Assembly: GCA_963693365.1 (NCBI GenBank)
Contig: CAVNZM010000017.1
Coordinates: 3,658,001-3,722,000 of the forward strand
DNA length: 64,000 nt
Direction of reading: 5' to 3'
From: Amoebidium appalachense
Taxonomy: Eukaryota > Ichthyosporea
In this document: one piece after another, positions 22,997 to 34,805 of the stretch
How positions within the stretch are numbered: position 1 is the stretch's first letter
How the letters are laid out: the number at the start of each line of letters is the position of its first letter
Notes under the pieces: model-generated
The model's input: the letters and a program-made list of their open reading frames with translations, nothing else
Told to the model about the DNA's origin: nothing
Databases searched by the model: none
Made by a program: the position numbers and the translations under genes

Positions 22997-25304
22997 GATC
23001 AACACACGTGGTAGGCTGTTGGTCACCGTGCAGGGTCAGGGCCAGCTGCAGGTCGTAGCTGCGCTGGCTGTTGGCCTCGAACGCAAGGCTGCCATCCAGC
23101 CGCTGGCCCTGCTGCACCTGCACAGGCCGTGGCAGCAGCAGCACCGTCTGGTACCAGTGTGTCACAGCCTGCCCTGGGCCCGTGCCCAGCACCACCTGCT
23201 CCGGTCTGCAACATACGTTACACACACAAGACCATAGTGCCCCCCGTACGCACGCGCACACACACACAGAGCACACACCCTGCACCAAACAGCAGGTCGA
23301 ACCAGCCGACCAGGCCGTGCAGCATGCTGCCTGCTGGGCCCACAGCATCCAGCAGCCAATCCAGGTCCATGGCCACCCTGCTAAGACTGGCCACATCCAA
23401 TGTGGCCATGTCTAGGTCGTGCCTGCAGGCCTGCTCGGCCAGCAGTTGCCCCTTGTCTACCTGCCCAGTCCCCCATACATCAGTATCCCCCCTGTCCTTC
23501 CTGCGTACTCCCTGACCCCTCTCCCGGTCTGTCTGCCCAACCTCTCTATACATCAGCTGCCCCCCTCCCCCCCCCCCCCCCCCTACACACACCACCACCA
23601 CCAAAAAAAAAAAAAACACCACCCCATCTCCGTCACCCCACCCCCAACCCAGAGCAGGCCAGGCACGCACCACGTCCAGCAGGGGGGTGCTCATGTGGTG
23701 CTGCAGGGCGGCCTCATACAGGCAGCCCACATCCACCCCGTGCCGCTGGCCCCCCTGCCACCAGTCTGCACGGGCACGCTGCTCCTTCCAGGCCAGCGGG
23801 TGGTTGATTGGGCTGGCATACAGCCGACATTTGCTTGGCAACGTCAGCCCCCCTGGCTGCGTGCCCGTCAGCACCCAGCCCCTTTATAGCACCAACCCCC
23901 GTGCCCCAGCCCACCTTCAGCCAGCGGTCCCGTGCCAGCAGGAACGAGGTGAACATCTGCTCGTTGAGAAGGAAGAACCCAGCAGGCTCTGAGATGATCA
24001 CGTCCACAGACCCAGGCACTATGTCGATGCTGCTGCTCTCCACCTGCAACCCCCACAGTTCAGCCCCTGGCCCGGCCCGTGCATGCCGGGTGGGCGCTAC
24101 CTTGTCGTGTATGACCGTGATGACGTCAGCATACCCTGCCGCCTGCACCAGGGTGCGTGCATTGGCCGCCATGGTGCTGGCCTCGATGGCATAGACCCGC
24201 CGGGCCCCAGCCTGGGCGGCAAAGATGGACAGGATGCCACTGCCGGCCCCCACGTCTACCACCACCTGCAGGCCCTGCTCAGTGCCATGGCCCCCAGCTG
24301 CAGGGGGGCTGCCACCTTGCCCTCTATGGCGCTCCTGTGTGCTTGTATGGCGCGCCTGTATGTGTCTGTGCGCACGTGGTCCTCCAGCATCAGCTGCTGG
24401 CTGCCCAGGGAGGCATAGTACCCGTAATAGCGCCCGTCAACCTCGCTGGCCCAGCCGTCAGTATGTCTCCAGCCCCAGCCAGCCCAGCCCCAGGCCCCTC
24501 ACCTGCCGTGCTGGCCCAGCCCAAGGCCTTTGGTGTCGTCCAGCGACAGCTTAACTATCTGCAGCACCCGGAGGTCAGTGGCCATGCAACTAACCCGCCA
24601 TCTCCTGGTACCTACTTTCTCAAGATCCACCCACCAAGCACCTCCCGGCTACACAAGAGGTCCAGATCCACCCACCCACCCCTCCCAGCTACCCAAGGGC
24701 TCCAGATCTAGTCACCCACCACCTCCGGGCAGCCACCTACCTTCCAGGCCCCCAGCACGCACCTCCTTTTCCAGCTCTGCCGTGCCCCTTGCCGTGTCCA
24801 GGGCCACCTGCAGTGTCTGCAGCTGGCCCTCTGCAGCCCCCCTTATCCCCCAGTGCCCTCCGTGGCCGTCGGCCAGAACACTGACCCCGCCGTCAGCAGC
24901 CAACCAAAGGGTGGTTGTGGCCGTGACGTAGCAATTGACCAGCACCTCGCCCGTAGTCTCGTCCTGCCCCACCAGCCGGTACAGCCGCCGCACGTCATAG
25001 CCCTCCTCCCTGCAGATCGTCAGCCCCCGTCCCGTCCCCCCTCTCCCCCCCCTCCCCTCCCCTTCTCTCCTGCCTCTTTACACACGTACCACCTTACAAT
25101 GGCCCTCACAGACATGTACCTTTTTGCGGTGGGGTGGGGCATGGAGCAGACCAGGGCCAGTGCAGCGTGCTGCGAGGCGACCTGCAGCCACTGGCCGTGC
25201 AGGGCCCCCAGCAGCTCCACGTTGTGCACCCGCGCCACGTAGCTCTCTACGGCTGCAGCCCTGCTCAGCCCAGAACATGCCGCACCACACACTGGAAAGT
25301 TCAC
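22574..25304 (-). CDS. CARM1: CARM1/PRMT4-type protein arginine methyltransferase, 5' end unresolved
   Basis: It transfers methyl groups from S-adenosylmethionine to arginines of histones and other nuclear proteins. Exons joining in phase are 25304-25120, 25009-24763, 24558-24503, 24445-24316, 24265-24101, 24043-23915, 23856-23671, 23460-23279, 23205-23027 and probably 22902-22574. Visible are the helix before the cofactor site (YYGYYASLGSQQLMLEDHVRT), motif I (VVVDVGAGSGILSIFAAQAG) with EAS at the ribose site, the double-E loop SEPAGFFLLNE, WFDLLFGA, and the THW loop in AVTHWYQ. The first two exons fit the N-terminal PH-like domain of CARM1. The last exon (Cys-rich, ending SSFNPK) is uncertain. 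No start ATG was found; an upstream exon should supply it. Confidence 0.93.
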
Positions 25305-25715
25305 CTACAGGCACGTCGTGGTGGGCCTGGGCTGATGGGTGAGGCCATGGCTGCCTGCTGCTACCTGCAAGGGAGGGCAGAGGGGGAAGGCTCTGCAGTC
25401 TGCCGTCCGGGCGTATGTATGACACAGGGCTGGGACTGCCTCTTTAGGAGAAACCTCGACCAAAAAGCTGCGGCAGTAGCTCGCTGGTGGAAAATTATTG
25501 TGCAACGTGTAGCTCTCTACACTCTTTTTACGTGTGCGTCTGTCAGGCCTGTACTGTTTGTAGAGTTTCCATTCCCCTCCTCCCCCTTTTTAACTCTCTC
25601 TATGTTCGAGGCAAGTTCCCCCCTGATTGAGCTCGCTGAGTGAGGGTTACGTAATCGCCTGGGTGAGCTCTCCTCCAATCAACGACTCGACAGATCTTTG
25701 AAAAAAAAAATTTTC

Positions 25716-25809
25716 TTTTGACTGGATTTATTCACGGCAGGGCCGTGATTTATTCGACGGAAAGATATGCAAGTATGCACGGCATACTAAGAAGACAATA
25801 AAAAACTTT
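25716..25809 (-). mobile_element. LINE 3' tail fragment
   Basis: The reverse complement carries the LINE tail (tattgtcttcttagtatgcc ... aataaatccagtcaaaagaaaa). Element B copy 2 is inserted within it: CAATAAAAAACTTT at 25796-25809 is repeated at 26787-26800. Confidence 0.85.
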
Positions 25810-26786
25810 CTTTTGACTCGGGTTTATTGATCCGTTGATGAAGGCAACGTGCAGCCACAGGCTACATAACCACCAATAGAACTGAAAAAGCCAAAGCTAC
25901 GAAATGAAAATAAAGCGACAAGTGACAAAGGACACCAGCGGGCAAAACCGTAAGGTACGTGTATGCGTGAAACTAGTTTGCTCCAACTGGTCATATGCAT
26001 CGATGTTGACCAGACCACACTCTGCAAGAAGACATCATTACTGCTCCTTCCCAACAGGCCCCCCTCAAAACCTATCGAGGCACAGCAAGCAAGTCAGCCT
26101 CTAAAAGAGCAATGCAGACCAAAGCTGAGCTAAAAAACAATCCCAACGCCGCCCGGCCCCTAGATAACCCGGAGAAACTGCATCTAGCTCACTGATAAGG
26201 TGGCCTAGTTGTGGCAGGACACACAGAAAAACACAATTACAGAATGCATGCAAGCAAACCCGGTCATTGCCATACGGCTGGAGGCTAAGGACTGGCAGTC
26301 ACTTGGAAAGCTCCCCGACGACCAAGTAGCCGCCCCTCCACTCACGCAGCGCAGAAGTAGCTGAAGAAGTTGCAGCAGCCCACCGCCAATAGGTCGCGTA
26401 GAAGCGTAGACAGCGTGTAGAAGTTACCATAGGTTGCAGTGGACCACCAGGCGTTGAAGAAACCACTTCTCAAGCGAGAAACTCCGCGAAAGGGAGATGC
26501 CCCCACACTCTCACAGCAGTAGGAATACACCAGGCCACACCACACACACGCTGCAGTCACATTCCCCTGAGTGGGACTCCCTCCCACCACAAAAAGAAGA
26601 AACGAAAGCCTTTATATACCTGCCATGGGGAAAAATCGGGAAAAAAAGTTGACGTGACAGCTAAGAGATCGAAGTGAAAGTGAAGTCCACAAAAAGAAGA
26701 AACGAAAGCCTTTATATACCTGCCATGGGGAAAAATCGGGAAAAAAGTTGACGTGACAGCTAAGAGATCGAAGTGAAAGTGAAGTC
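25810..26786 (-). mobile_element. Element B, retroposon copy 2 (no SINE)
   Basis: A 977-bp copy of the element at 13749-15364 in inverted orientation, flanked by perfect 14-bp duplications (CAATAAAAAACTTT at 25796-25809 and 26787-26800). It has the same two tandem subrepeats with tatataccTGCCATGG (about 26585-26780). Where copy 1 carries the SINE, this copy reads straight through (about 26140-26165). Frames on the plus strand resemble those of copy 1 but with different breaks, so both copies are decayed. Confidence 0.85.
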
Positions 26787-26800
26787 CAATAAAAAACTTT

Positions 26801-28996
26801 TTTTCTTTTGACTGGATTTATTAGACGGAAAGATATGCAAGTATGCACGGCATACTGAGAAGACAATAAAAACTTCACGAGTTATCCAGTAACAAGTGCA
26901 TACTGAGATACCTGAACACTGTGTGAAAATCATATAAATACTCAATGTGACGACCAACAGAATTCAACAAAAAGTCTAAAGTGTTCACATTGCCAGCTAG
27001 TGTAGCAGATACCCGGTGGGAAAGAGGTAAAACGCGACATAAAAATTCACACCTATCAACATGCTTGCGATTAAAAAGGTCAGCACAAAAGTGGCACCAG
27101 CGGCGATGAAAACAAGAATTACAGCGCCACTGCACAACTTCCCAGGCAATATCAACATCAGAGCACCATACAGACTTATCTACTAGGGTGGTATCCATAC
27201 GTACAGCAGGAGAAATGTATCCTGCCAAAGCTCCCAAAAAGCGATAATGATCAGTACGGTGTTGCCTAAGGAACATAACACATGCCGACTGAGTTTTACC
27301 TTTGATTTCTCTATCAGAACGAGAAAGAAACTTATACTGCGTATGGTAATAACGCGAAAAGGCAGAAAAAACAGGAAGAGAAAAGAAAGAGGGAGTGAGA
27401 TAGCAAGAGGAAGAATCAGGTGGAAAGAGGGTAGGCTGAGGACATTCAGAAGTAGCGTTGGTGAATCGGGGGGGAAGAGGGATGGAGGGAGGGGGGGGAA
27501 AGAAAGCATAAAGAGGGTGACCGCAGGTAGCCTAACTAAATGAAACAAAAACGAAGAGACAATTCCTCCATACGACAAACAGCAGACGACAATTCAAACA
27601 TACTGATTAAGGGAGGCACAAACCGAGTACGAAACAAAGTGCGTAGCGCAGTACCCTGAAAATCGTCGAACTCGTTCAGCGCCATTGCCGCCTCGCGAGG
27701 TGGGGCGCAGGCCAATAGCGGAAGTCCATATTCGAAAGTCGGCCGTAAAAAAGTTTTATAGTAGAGAAGAAGGTTCGCAGGATGGATCACAGACTCCTGT
27801 TGAAACATATTTGACACGATGTGAAGCTTACCCTTCGCACGAGCGATCCGTGCCGTGAGGAGCTTGCGGAAATCAATACCCCGTGCAGTAAAAGGAATAC
27901 CCAAATAGTCATAGGTGCTCTGAACAGGAATAGGAAGGCCGGCCAATCGAAAGGAAGTGTTCTTCGAAAAAGTAGCACACTTTGCAATTCCGACTGTCAT
28001 GAGATTCTCGGTGCACCATTGATCCACCTGACGAAGCATCTGGTGCATGACATCTTCGGTTAAGGAACAAAGAACAATATCGTCCGCAAAAAGGAGACCC
28101 GGTACACGTATGCAGTTGGCCAAAGGGTTCGAGGGCGCAGGCTAAATCGTCAATGAAAACGTCAAACAACAACGGACTCAGGAGGGACCCCTGCAGAAGA
28201 CCCCGGGAACGGGAGTGTAAACCGGGTGTTAATGTTCCATTGACCGCCGCGCGTCCGCGAGTGGTATCGAACAACGCTTGCAGAAGACGGCCAAAAGGGG
28301 CTGGTAAGCCCCGCATAGCCAGCTTATGCCATAACAAACCAGTGGGTACGGTGTCGTAGGCGTTCTTAAGGTCAATGAAGACAACGTGTGGTGAGCCAGA
28401 AATAATGGATTCATGGAGTAACAGACTGTGAGTATAACACGAATAGGCATGACGAAAGCCCCCTTGAAGGGAAGAAAGACGGAACACGGCGTTTAAAGAA
28501 TCGTCGGTGTTAAACGCGCGAAGCATGCAACCCTCGAAGAGCCGACGAAAAACGTTGGTAAGTGTGACGGGACGAAAGTCGTTAATGACCCCCTGCGATA
28601 CCTTCTTACGAACGGGCGTAACGATTGTGTCAAGCCACGAATTTGGAATAAACCCGAGTTCGAAAAAAGCCGGAAAAAACTCACCAAGAAGGACAGCAAA
28701 AGGCGGGGGCGGGGGGGACTCTGCACGATTACGGGGCGGAAGCACGGGAGAAAGAACCTTGAAAAGCACCGGAGGAAGAGCATCCGGCCCGCACGCCTTG
28801 CGGGGTTTTAACGCCCGTATGGCACCAAAAACAGCCGAAGAGTTGAAATAACTATGAAAAGTGCCCGGGAACGATCGGTCCGGCTCCCAACTTGGCGGCT
28901 GGGAGAGGCCAGCGGGCGGTGATGGAACCGTGGACACGTTAGGAAGCGAAAATAGGGAAGCATAATAGTCATCGACGGATTCAGCAACGGAGATAA
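26801..28996 (-). mobile_element. 5'-truncated non-LTR (LINE) retrotransposon
   Basis: It comprises a reverse transcriptase, a C-terminal zinc-knuckle domain and a 3' tail ending AATAAATCCAGTCAAAAGAAAA. No endonuclease precedes the polymerase, so the copy is 5'-truncated or its 5' part was lost by rearrangement. Its upstream border abuts a second copy of its own C-terminal region (28997-29540). Confidence 0.88.
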
Positions 28997-29006
28997 AAAA
29001 CTTCAC
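26883..29006 (-). pseudogene. LINE reverse transcriptase with zinc-knuckle tail, broken
   Basis: The polymerase motifs are read in order: ALKPRKACGPDALPPVLFK, DTIVTPVRKKVSQGVINDFRPVTL, SSLQGGFRHAYSCYTHSLLL, the palm aspartate in VVFIDLKNAYDTVP, GLLQGSLLSPLLFDVFIDDL, then the catalytic LLFADDIVL. A one-base frameshift near 28130 lies between FIDDLACALE and FADD. An in-frame TAG at about 27536-27538 interrupts the frame before the C-terminal part. That part carries Cys/His clusters (CNSCFHRRWCHFCADLF, RKHVDRC) typical of LINE C-termini and stops after MHLLLDNS. It cannot make a working enzyme as it stands. Confidence 0.88.
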
Positions 29007-29540
29007 GAGTTATCCAGTAACAAGTGCATACTGAGATACCTGAACACTGTGTGAAAATCATATAAATACTCAATGTGACGACCAACAGAATTCAACAAAA
29101 AGTCTAAAGTGTTCACATTGCCAGCTAGTGTAGCAGACACCCGTAGGGAAAGAGGTAAAACGCGACATAAAAACTCACACCTATCAACATGCTTGCGATT
29201 AAAAAGTTCAGCACAAAGGTGGCACCAGCGGCGATGAAAACAAGAATTACAGCGCCACTGCACAACTTCCCAGGCAATATCAACATCAGAGCACCATACA
29301 GACTTATCTACTAGGGTGGTATCCATACGTACAGCAGGAGAAATCGCTAAGTGTATCCTGCCAAAGCTCCCAAAAAGCGATAATGATCAGTACGGTGTTG
29401 CCTAAGGAACATAACACATGCCGACTGAGTTTTACCTTTGATTTCTCTATCAGAACGAGAAAGAAACTTATACTGCGTATGGTAATAACGCGAAAAGGCA
29501 GAAAAAACAGGAAGAGAAAAGAAAGAGGGAGTGAGATAGC
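28997..29540 (-). mobile_element. Second partial LINE copy (C-terminal region)
   Basis: This is near-identical to 26869-27404 (offset about 2128) and includes the same zinc-knuckle residues. It has an 8-base insertion near 29346-29353 relative to the first copy. It stops exactly where the reverse transcriptase frame of the neighbouring copy begins, at ggagataaaaaacttcacgag, so the two form a head-to-tail rearrangement rather than two clean insertions. Confidence 0.85.
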
Positions 29541-29976
29541 GAGATTAAGAAATTTGACCGAGTATCAAAAATTCCTTCCGCCTTGTTTGTTTTCTCAAAC
29601 CGCTCAGGCCATGTCCCATCCCATCTCAATCCTTTTTTTTTGACATAGTCGAGTTAAGTTTATTGCGGCTAGTCAGGAACAGTCAGGACGTGCCTGGTCA
29701 TGCCCCGGTCAGGTTCTTGCGGTAGCTGTGACCAAGAGGTGTCCGCCGTGTGCCACTACCAGTGAACTTTGGATCCAAAGCAGAAAAGAGTGACAACTCG
29801 GTGCAGCTTCCTGCGGGACTCTCCTAGTAGGCCAGAGGCACATGCATAGGGCCGCAGTCCCCAACAAGTGGCGGGCCTCTAATTAACATTTTTTTTAAAA
29901 ATTTTCAAGGTTGTGTGGCAGCCTCACAAGTGCAACCTTCCTCCCCGCACCGTACGTGCCACCAGTGCCAGGCATT
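29541..29976. other. 5' flank of the Vps62-like gene
   Basis: No LINE sequence and no recognised gene. A frame runs into the first exon of the downstream gene from about 29911 but lacks an ATG before 29977. Confidence 0.5.
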
Positions 29977-30297
29977 ATGCAGGGTGGGTCGCAGGACAGC
30001 TTCAGCGAGGGTAGTGCTGGGCCGCAGGCCACTGTGGTGCTGGCCAGGCACTACCAGAAGCTGTGGGACGACAGCGGCACAGGCGCACTGCTGGACGTCA
30101 GCTTCTTCCGCCCGGTGGCCACGGACAGTGCCTTTGCCGTGGGTGATGTGGCCGTGAGGGGGCACGTGCAGGCGCCAAAGGATGCAGCTGTGGCCCCCTG
30201 CACAGCAACATACCTGGTGGTGCAGACAACCCTGCTACAGCCAGGTGTGTGCGTGCACGAGCGTGTGTGGTGCTGGTGGTATGTGTGCTTGTGTGGT

Positions 30298-30353
<56 letters not shown>

Positions 30354-30757
30354 TCTTTTTTTTTTTTTTTTTTTGAGGGAGGGTGGGGGGGAGGGGGATC
30401 GGTACTGGTTGAGAATGCTGACGACATGGGCACAGAGGGTGGGTCGGTGCTGTTGTTGGCGCTGCCCATAGGCTACACTAAGGTGGGCACCGGAGGTGGG
30501 AGTCGTGTTTGGGCCCTAAGCAAGCACACACACCAGCAACTACCAAAAAGGCTTTCTGTGCAAGAAAAGCTTTACATGTCCATTAGGACACACACGTGAA
30601 GGCACACAAATCGGCACACAACCTACATTCAAACACAGTTAGAGGTAGGCGACTTTGAGACGACACATACACATACACACACACACATACACACGCTCAT
30701 GTGCGCTGAAGGAAAAAACTTACACAGATCCACACAAATTCACGTGCACATACGTAC

Positions 30758-30806
<49 letters not shown>

Positions 30807-31579
30807 GCGCTCACTCACCGCTCGCTCGCTTGCTCACTTATTCACACACTTTAACACACACAACCACAATTACAGAAATCACACACACACTGTGCGGGTG
30901 TGGATGTGGTAGGTGCATTGTATGTGTGGTGTGTGCTCATCGTTCACACTCCCTTCTGACACACCATGGTGCCCGTGCAGATATTTTCCATTGACAAGGG
31001 TACCCACGGCACAATAACACTCTGGAAGCCCGTGGCCCCTGACGGATACGTGGTCTGTGGACCTCCTGGGGTGCACGTGTTTGCCTGGTGTGTACGTGTG
31101 GTGTGGTGCATGTTTTAGGTTGGTGTGGGGCCATGTAAGTGTGCCTCTATCTGGCCATATAAGTGTGCCTCTATCTGGCCATATAAGTGTGCCTCTATCT
31201 GGCTGGTTGGGGTCTGAGTTCTGCTGGTGCAGGCACTGGGACTTGTTGTTGGGTTTGGCACGGAGCCACCCGGTGTGTCTGCCGTGCGCTGTGTGCATGC
31301 CAGTGTGGTGGCTTACGGCCAGCTGGCTTTCGATCCCGACGGCAGCTTTGTCTGGTGCGACTATGGCTCGGGCCTAAGGTCGGCTGAACATATCCCCCTC
31401 CACCACCAAAAAAAAAAAGAAAAGAAACGAAAAGAAAAAAGAATATGTATGCTTTCCTGTAATTTCAGATTTAATAATTGTTGGTTAGCTATTGTTGAAT
31501 CTTTTCATTTTTTATACTGGGTACTGCTACCACTATGAGCAAGGTTGTTGGTAGTGGTGGTGGTGGTGGTGAACCGGAA

Positions 31580-31610
<31 letters not shown>

Positions 31611-33504
31611 GGGAGGTGGGGGGGGGGGGGGCATTCCGGTTGATATGTATTGTCGGTGGATGAAATGTTTGTACACTGGGCTACGATTCGGTTTGCTGGC
31701 CATCAAAGTCGTCTACTCTTATGCTGCACGCTGCTCAATTGCTGCAGTGCTAATGCCCTATCCTTTGGCCTGACCCATGGTGCTGTTTCCTGCACCACTC
31801 TGATTATGATCTGCACCGATGGCACGTACAGGGGCCAGAGGGCGCTGTGGCATGGGCCGGCAGGGCAGGGCCAGTCTCTGCTGGTGCATGCAGTCAGCCA
31901 CTACGACAGACCAACACACAGGGTGTCCTATCTGCAGAGTTGTGGCCCCATGTCCTTTGTTTGTGTTTCGTGCTATGCAACATCGGTCAAAGGGACGGGC
32001 TTAAACATGTTTCCATATGTCTGGGTTGGTGGCAGAAAACAGCAAAGAAGTATTGGAGATTTGTAGCAACTAAAATGGTATACGAGCAACCATATTTGCA
32101 ATCTATTCGCGTAGCAACCATTGCACCATATCAGGGTTGTGTAGCAACCAACTGCTGTTTAAAACAACCGCATCTCGTATATGTGTAGCAACAATGTGAA
32201 GCATTTGGACGAAGCGTGATTGTGAGCAATGGTTGGTTTCCAGCATGGGCATTAGCACACGACCACATGGCAAAGCACAGGCAGAGCTTTCAAGCCTTTA
32301 GTGCACATAGCCGAGCAAGCACTACATAGCGCATGTGGCTGGGTCATGGCCATATCGCAACACCCAGGCACAGGGCAGACCCATATCGCAACACCCAGGC
32401 ACAGGGCAGACTGAGGGGGGCACACACTCACACTAACCCCCCAGGCAGCCAACCAATCACCACCGTCCCCAGGCCGAAGCTTGCACCACCACCACAGGTA
32501 TGCTTGTTGCAATGGTTGCTGGGGTGTGTATAATGCGAAACGTGCAGATTCATTATATAAGTGTCATCATTTCCATACTCATGAGCAAGTGTGTGTCTCT
32601 TTGCGTTCTATCTGATGACTCACGTGTGCGAGTAAGTGTGTGTGTCTGCCTGTGCTCTCTCATGTGTGTGCGTGCATTTGTTCTCTCTCACAAAGGTATG
32701 TGGGTGGGTGTGTGGTGTGTGTGTGCTCTCGCTCAGTATGTTTGTGTATGTCTGTCCTCCCACATGAATCTCATATGGATGTAAGTCTATGTCTCGCCTA
32801 TGTCCTTGCTTGCATATATGTGTCTTAATTCTCCACACACACGTGCATGCCCTGCCTTCACCCACACGTTGGTGTGTGCAGGTTGACGAGGGCAAGGATG
32901 TGGCCCGCATCACAGGCAGGCAGCTGAGCATAGCAGATACCATCGAATACCGTGAGGGTGGGTGGCCCTGGGGGTGGGGGGGGTGAGGGGCCATGCTGAC
33001 ATGAGCAGACAGCCGACTGCACGTTCCTGCTGCTGCCACCAACGGGGGGTTTTCTGTTTGCCCGCAGTGTGGGCCGGGTGGTGCTGCACAATGCATCAGA
33101 TACGGACACGGAGATCTACCCCTACAGGCGCAGGGAGCAGGGCCAGGGCGGCTTTGTGTTTCTGCTGCAAGGTGGGTTCCATGCATCCTTTATTGCTTGT
33201 TCTGCTCCCCCATTCATTCGTTTTGTGCCTATGTTGCTTGTGTATGGGTAGAGTTTTTTTTTTTTTTCCTTTTTTTTTTTTGGCCCCTTTGGGGGGAGGG
33301 GGGGGGAGGGGGGGGGGAGGAGGGGATAATAGGGCGCAATGTGGTGTTTACTCGTTGGCTTGTGCAGCACACCAGCAGGTGCAGGCACCGTACCAGGGGG
33401 ACTGGGCGCTGTGTCTGCGCACACCTGGCCCGGCCAGCCACATCCAGTGCTGGGCCACCCCCCACGACGGCCTGCCCCTCTTCAACCGCCTGGGCATGCT
33501 GTGA
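29977..33504 (+). CDS. Vps62/DUF946-family protein
   Basis: Supported exons: 29977-30244, a 47-nt exon 30436-30482, 30981-~31055, 31233-31378, 31831-~31905, possibly 32443-32495, 32882-~32950, ~33069-33170, and a last exon from 33368 to the TGA ending at 33504. The first four join as ...LLQPEGGSVLL...YTKIFSIDKG. The repeated family pattern is visible: LWDDSGTGALLDVSFFRPV with FAVGDVAVRG, then IFSIDKGTHGTITLWKPVAPDGYV followed by ALGLVVGFGTEPP and AVRCVHASVVAYGQL, like the 'APDGYKALGHVV...RCVRSDLT' blocks of plant DUF946. No signal peptide or membrane span was seen. The biochemical role of the family is not established. The ATG at 29977 is the only one in frame before the conserved block. Confidence 0.8.
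30297..30351. repeat. (GT)n then poly(T) in an intron
   Basis: A pure GT tract is followed by T17 and a G-rich stretch, inside the first intron of the Vps62-like gene. A (CA)n tract lies at about 30760-30805 in a later intron. Confidence 0.95.
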
Positions 33505-33769
33505 CCACCAGCGCCAGCCCACACCCCAGCAGCCACCTGCAGGATATTGGTCAGCTGCATGGTGTGGGCATGGCGTGGGTGCCGTGCATGTGGGCATAGG
33601 GCTGGCTATGTAGCTCCACCGAGGAAAGTCCTCTCATTCTTTCAGTCGTACAAGGTCTTTGGATGTGGTGGTGTTTGGGTTTCTGTCTGTCTACTTCCCT
33701 TTCATCTTTTACGAAGTACGAATGCTGTTACCAACATTTGCACACATATGTGCATCCGCCTACACACAC

Positions 33770-33800
<31 letters not shown>

Positions 33801-33977
33801 CGCACACACGCACACACACGCACACGCACACACATAACCACAAACACCCGATATTTTTTTATATTTTTTTTTGGCGCAGGGGGAGGGGGGGGGGGAGAGA
33901 GAGGGGGGGGGGGGGGGGAGGGAGGAGGGTGGGATCCTTTTTATAGATTCTCATTTTTATTTTTTTCCCCCCAATAC

Positions 33978-34805
33978 CTGCCAGACTGCAAGCGCTTCTG
34001 TAACCTGCTAGCATGAATGAACAAGACATACCACTGGGGTGCACAGTGCAAATACATCACATACCACTGGGGACACAGTGCAAATATATCACATACCACT
34101 GGGGGGCATAGTGCAGCTGGATGTTGCCGTGCAGTGCTGCCCCACTGCCGCAGTAGAACCATGCCGGGTTGTAGCCCACCAGCAGCTGCAGCACATACCT
34201 GCAGCACCCTCAGTACCTCCCCCCCCCCCCCCCCCCCCCCCTCTTCCCCTCAACCCCGCTCCCCCCCTGGGGCTGTGAGGTAGACTTTAAACCTGCACGT
34301 ACCCCTCAGCGGCCTCCAGGGCCCATATGAAGAGCGGAAAGCACAGGGCCATGGTGGCCGGATGGCCCATAGCAGCCAGGTACGGGGGCAGGGCCAGAGG
34401 CAGGTAAAGCACGTTGCACAGCCACTGGCTCCACGTCTGCAGCAACACCCTGAGCCCTCTGCCTGCCTGCTGCCTGGGAGGACTCACTCACCGTGTGGCC
34501 TGGCCGGGTGCGGCTGAAGGGGGTGAAGTGGGCACGGCCACCGTCGGGGCTTAGCGTCGAACAGGCCGTCCACGTGTACTCTATGCCCCCGTACACACTG
34601 CCCAGCACCAGCCCTAAAACCTGCACGTCCAGGCCCTCAGTACTGTATTCCGTGTGTGCGTGCCAGTAGGTGCACGAAACCCTATCGAAACCTGAACCTC
34701 GCCCCACAAGCTTTATACCAGGCCCGATACCTTGTCCTGTGTGGTGCTGCCGTAGAACCAGGCCAGGGCTATGGCCCACAGCACCGTGAAGCCCACCACC
34801 GCCCT
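33978..34805 (-). CDS. Multi-pass membrane protein of unknown family, partial model
   Basis: Exons joining in phase are 34805-34731, then (after a gap) 34620-34492, 34436-34299 and 34185-34097; a 27-nt exon at 34004-33978 fits the next phase. Hydrophobic stretches include AVVGFTVLWAIALAWFYG, VLGLVLGSVYGGIEYTW, LCNVLYLPLALPPYLAAMG and MALCFPLFIWALEAAEGY. The last is followed by LLVGYNPAWFYCGSGAALHG, which looks conserved, but I could not name the family. Neither the start codon nor the stop was found. The 3' end converges on the Vps62-like gene. The donor region after 34097 is tandemly duplicated. Confidence 0.65.

Noticed and set aside
27247-27543. Lys/Arg-rich plus frame
   Set aside because: Antisense shadow of the LINE C-terminal region; repeated at 29383 only because the LINE segment is duplicated.
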